A stretch of DNA of 31,269 nt from Symbiodinium natans (Eukaryota; Sar; Dinophyceae; Suessiales; Symbiodiniaceae). Under the pieces are notes generated by a model. The model had not been told where the DNA came from. It did not search any database and worked only from the letters and a program-made list of their open reading frames with translations. Location: NCBI GenBank assembly GCA_905221605.1, contig CAJNDS010000753.1, positions 45,001 through 76,269 of the forward strand. The letters are read 5' to 3'. The position numbers and the translations under genes were made by a program. Below are positions 28,171 to 31,269 of this stretch, piece after piece. How positions within the stretch are numbered: position 1 is the first letter of the stretch; the number at the start of each line of letters is the position of its first letter.

Positions 28171-31064
28171 CTAAAGTTCCTGCTTGCTGCTGTTGGAGAG
28201 CTGCATGAAGTGAACGGGGTCTTCGTGCACATTCTCGGCCTCGGGCTGGAGCTGTTGCGCCAGGCTGTTGGATCGGTACCCTTTGCGCCACGGTTTGCGA
28301 ATGAACGGCTTCCAAGGCTTCTTCGTGCACACGCCCGACTGGAACTTCGGAACCCACATGCCTTCAGAGCGGTCTCTCTGTCGAGTGTGTTGTCTCTCTG
28401 CATGTGTCTCTCTCGCGTGAAGCGTGTGCATGAGTGTGAGTGGGCTTACAACGCTGCGCTTAGCTACGTCAAACTTGCCAAACAGGACCCAAGGTGCAAT
28501 CTCTATCGACGATGCACGCGACCTTATTCTCGATATATTGGCCGCACGTTGTGATGTTCCCGAGGGCATGGTGGTACTCGACGAGTCCATAGACTTGCAC
28601 CCGGCACTGTCGCATGTCCATCGGGGCAGGCGTCCTCCGTTGCGTCCATGCCCTCCAACCATACAGGGCCTTGTTCTTGGGGGTGGCAATCAGGTTGGCC
28701 TTGTCGTTCGTGCTGATCTTCCAGGCGATGTAGTCATCGGCCGTCGGGCCATACGCGAGCTCGCAGGACTTCCAGCTCTTGCTGCCTGCTGCTTGCTGCC
28801 AGGAAGAGCAGAAGTCCCTGGCGTCCCTGGTGCTGAAGAGCAGCTCATACGGATCATGGTGGTACTCCAAGTGAACGCCAAAGAGGTCCGAGGCCTGATC
28901 TAGAGAGGCCTGGCAATCTGCTCGCTCGCAGCCATGGGCATATGGCATCACGGGGACAGGCATCTGCGGGTCCGAGTGGTCCATGAGCACTGTGACCTTC
29001 GGCTCCCACATATTTGACTCTTGAGACCCACTCATATCAACTTTAATGCGCCTCCAACTACTTACAGGTCGACAGGGGAACCGGTATCAAGCATCGTCTA
29101 GCACTCGTCCAGCTATTGAGGCTGAAAAACGGACAGGTACTGGTAAGACCCAGTCGCAGGTGCATTGATGACATGGTAGTTGTCGGTAAGAGCGAACCAC
29201 GGCGTCGTCGCCAACTTGGCGACCTCACACAGATGCATGTGGGGCTCCTGCGTTGCCTGCTGCGTGGTCACCATGACCTCGCCGCTCGGGGAAGCAATCT
29301 TCTCCGTGGCTTTCTTACCGGGGAAGTACTGAAGCATCAGGATGTTCTTGAAGGGGTGGTTGCTCCGAGTGGTGTTCATGATGTGACCTGTGCTTTGGTC
29401 ATAGACCGCCACTCCCAAAGTGACCTGGTCTTCTGCGAGGCTGTGGAACAGATTTCTGTCAGAGCCATGGCGAATGTAGGTAGGGACATCGAAGCTGTGA
29501 TTCAAGAGCGTGTTGGCCTGCGACGGCAACGCATCATCTTCGAAAGGGCTTTGGAGCGCGTTTGTTTAAACTACTTCGGGCCACTGTTGCAAGGGCAAAA
29601 GCTACCTGTAGCCGACCTAGCAGCATAGTTGCCAATGAGCATCGAGTCCCCGGAGTAAGTCGAATCGGTGCCCTTGCTCTGGGAGAAAGCTGCAGCAAGC
29701 TCCTGCTCTGTGCCGTCCATGGCCGCCTGAGCAGACATGTCTAGTCCCAACCCTACCCCTGTACAGTCCGCATCTTCTTTCGCGACGTGTTGCCGGCTGA
29801 CAAAATAGAACGCTCACTGTAGGCAGTGCTGAAAGCTGGGCCTGAGTGATCATGGCGAACGCCACATCGAAGGCCATGCCCTCCGTCATGCGAACGTTGC
29901 CTTCCCCGGTGAAGGTGTCGTGCAAGAACTTGAGCCACGGATGTTTCCTTCTGTTGAGTTTGCCTCCAAAAACACATCATTAAACATCTCTTCCACTGCC
30001 ATGCTGTGCGGAGCAAACACACACACACACAACTTGCGACCAGAACCCAAAGTGAAGTACAACCGTCAAGACTCAAGACTCAACAAACTCCGCTCGGGTC
30101 ACGGACCCCGTGCATCCAACCAGCCCTTCAAGGAGAACCCGCCAACTTTTTTCCCTCTTCTACCAGCACAGAGACAATTGTCAACTCCACCTGATACCTC
30201 CCAATACCTTGTACAGAAGAACAACATTCTGCAAGAGCATAGCTAGGCTTCAAGTTGTAAATGGCATTGCCGTTGATGTGCTCGACCACATGGGCCGGCA
30301 TCAGGTGCTTGAAAGCATCCCACTTGTGGCCCAAGTACTTGCTGCCACGGATGGCCATGTTCTGCGTGGGCATCTCCAAAGCCTCTTTCTCGAACTGCTC
30401 CAGCCATCCGGCCTTGACGCAAGCTGCGCGACGCTGCGCGGTTTAGGGTTTTGGAGTGGAGACTTCTGAGACCGCATGAGAAGGAAGCCTTCAGGTTGTC
30501 GCGCAATGCGCTTTCCCAATTACGCCTTCGCACATGACACTTACACAGCCGCTGTCTGCGATTACAGCAGATCATAGCACTACCCGTTATCTGGAACAAC
30601 AGTGACAAGAGCTGTGCCCACACCCCGCGCATGCTCTTGGCACTGCATCCATGTACAGAGAGACCTGACTGTCGGTCTGGGTTAGGCTTATGCCGGCTTC
30701 CCGTGTCGGTCGTGCTCTGTCTTGCGTTTGAAAGCTTCGCACCTTGATGGGCACCGCATCCATCTCCATGAGGAAGAAGGAATCATACCCGCGGAGGTCT
30801 CCCGTGAGCATGGCCGACATGATGCTCGTGAACACGGTGTTTGGGCCCTGGACCCAATGCCTTGCTTCGTTTGAGGGTCAAGTATTGAAGCCCCAAAAGG
30901 ATGGCAGGAAAGAAGCTTAGGACTCAAAAGTCGTGTTTCATGTCGCTTTGCTGTGGTTTACCAGACGGGTGTGCTCCTACTCCCTTCAAGCAAAGCTTCT
31001 TGTTCATGCTGTAACCGTGAAAATCGTACTGGTCCTCCTCCGGCGTGAGCTTCACGGACATGTT
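28171..31064 (-). CDS. Gene 1 copy C: multi-exon glycosyltransferase-like protein, 5' exons outside window
   Basis: Exons: 31064-30962, 30864-30743, 30412-30252, 29947-29842, 29726-29625, 29517-29158, 28996-28502 and 28377-28171 (TAG stop). The lengths match copy B exactly, and the sequence is almost identical to it with an offset of 9018 bp (9009 bp upstream of a shorter CA microsatellite). The few differences include Leu in place of the copy B Ile in the exon at 29726-29625, and Glu in place of Asp in the last exon. By analogy with copy B, the exons equivalent to 22331-23113 should lie beyond the right end of the window, past the next X segment. No internal stop is seen in any exon. Confidence 0.75.
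30016..30031. repeat. CA microsatellite in a gene 1 copy C intron
   Basis: Shorter allele of the microsatellite at 20999-21021. Confidence 0.85.
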
Positions 31065-31212
31065 CTTGATTTCCGCGAAACCTGCATGTCTAGCCAATGA
31101 AAACCCTACCCTTTTTGAGAAAACCGTGCGCCGAACCCTGGGAACCCTCCCATAAACGGTCACAACAATCTAAACCCCAAACGGGATTCCGGAGACTTTT
31201 TGGGAGGCTCAC

Positions 31213-31269
31213 CGTATGCACCGAACCCTCGGAACCCTCCCATAAACGGTCGCCACAATCTAAACCCCC
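31213..31269. repeat. Partial duplication at right end of window
   Basis: GCACCGAACCCTCGGAACCC...CAATCTAAACCCC repeats the sequence at about 31128-31184 with a few changes. It sits exactly where copies A and B enter their C-rich tracts, so the third junction differs from the other two. Confidence 0.75.

Larger units (their letters stand above)
22292..31212. repeat. Tandem unit copy C (X+Y, about 8.9 kb)
   Basis: Near-perfect copy of unit B, with offsets of 9077 in the first part, 9018 through the Y middle and 9009 near the right end. It holds the 5' exons of gene 1 copy B, the gene 2 end and gene 1 copy C. Confidence 0.9.

Overview
The window looks like dinoflagellate nuclear DNA. No single ORF is a convincing intact gene. 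On the minus strand, however, short open segments join in phase into a protein of about 620 residues, and the joins need a mixture of GT-AG, GC-AG and GA-AG introns. Relaxed donors (GC, GA), short repeats at exon/intron borders, same-direction tandem gene copies and GC-rich low-complexity DNA are all known dinoflagellate traits. I cannot name a genus from the sequence.

Layout. Positions 1-2168 are a left flank with degenerate (GGGTTGA)n DNA and a few candidate exons. From about 2169 a large unit is present three times. Copy A (2169-9893) is the most diverged. Copy B (about 13221-22200) and copy C (about 22292-31212) are nearly identical to each other, with a 9.0 kb period. I call the two halves of the unit X (13221-16050 and 22292-25235) and Y (16050-22200, 25235-31212 and, diverged, 2169-9893). 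Between Y of copy A and the first X lies 3.3 kb of almost pure C/T/G DNA (9894-13220).

Genes. Gene 1 runs on the minus strand from X into Y: 14036-5798 (copy A), 23113-19153 (copy B) and 31064-28171 (copy C, whose 5' exons lie beyond the window). Exon lengths are identical in all copies except a 9-nt in-frame difference in the last exon, while the introns vary freely. The protein has features reminiscent of a glycosyltransferase (an acidic MEMDAVP segment and an NGNAIY motif), but its function is not established. A second, weaker minus-strand gene with a Cys-rich PAN/Apple-like exon ends in X (near 15670 and 24854).

Notable structures. The C-rich block is an expanded intron of gene 1 copy A (about 3.5 kb against 275 bp in copy B), and the sense-strand RNA would be G-rich. 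Another intron of copy A holds a 995-bp insertion with CATC flanks, containing a 61-bp repeat array between two identical 38-bp direct repeats. A 12-bp repeat has 10, 19 and 6 units in copies A, B and C. These differences record how the gene array has grown.
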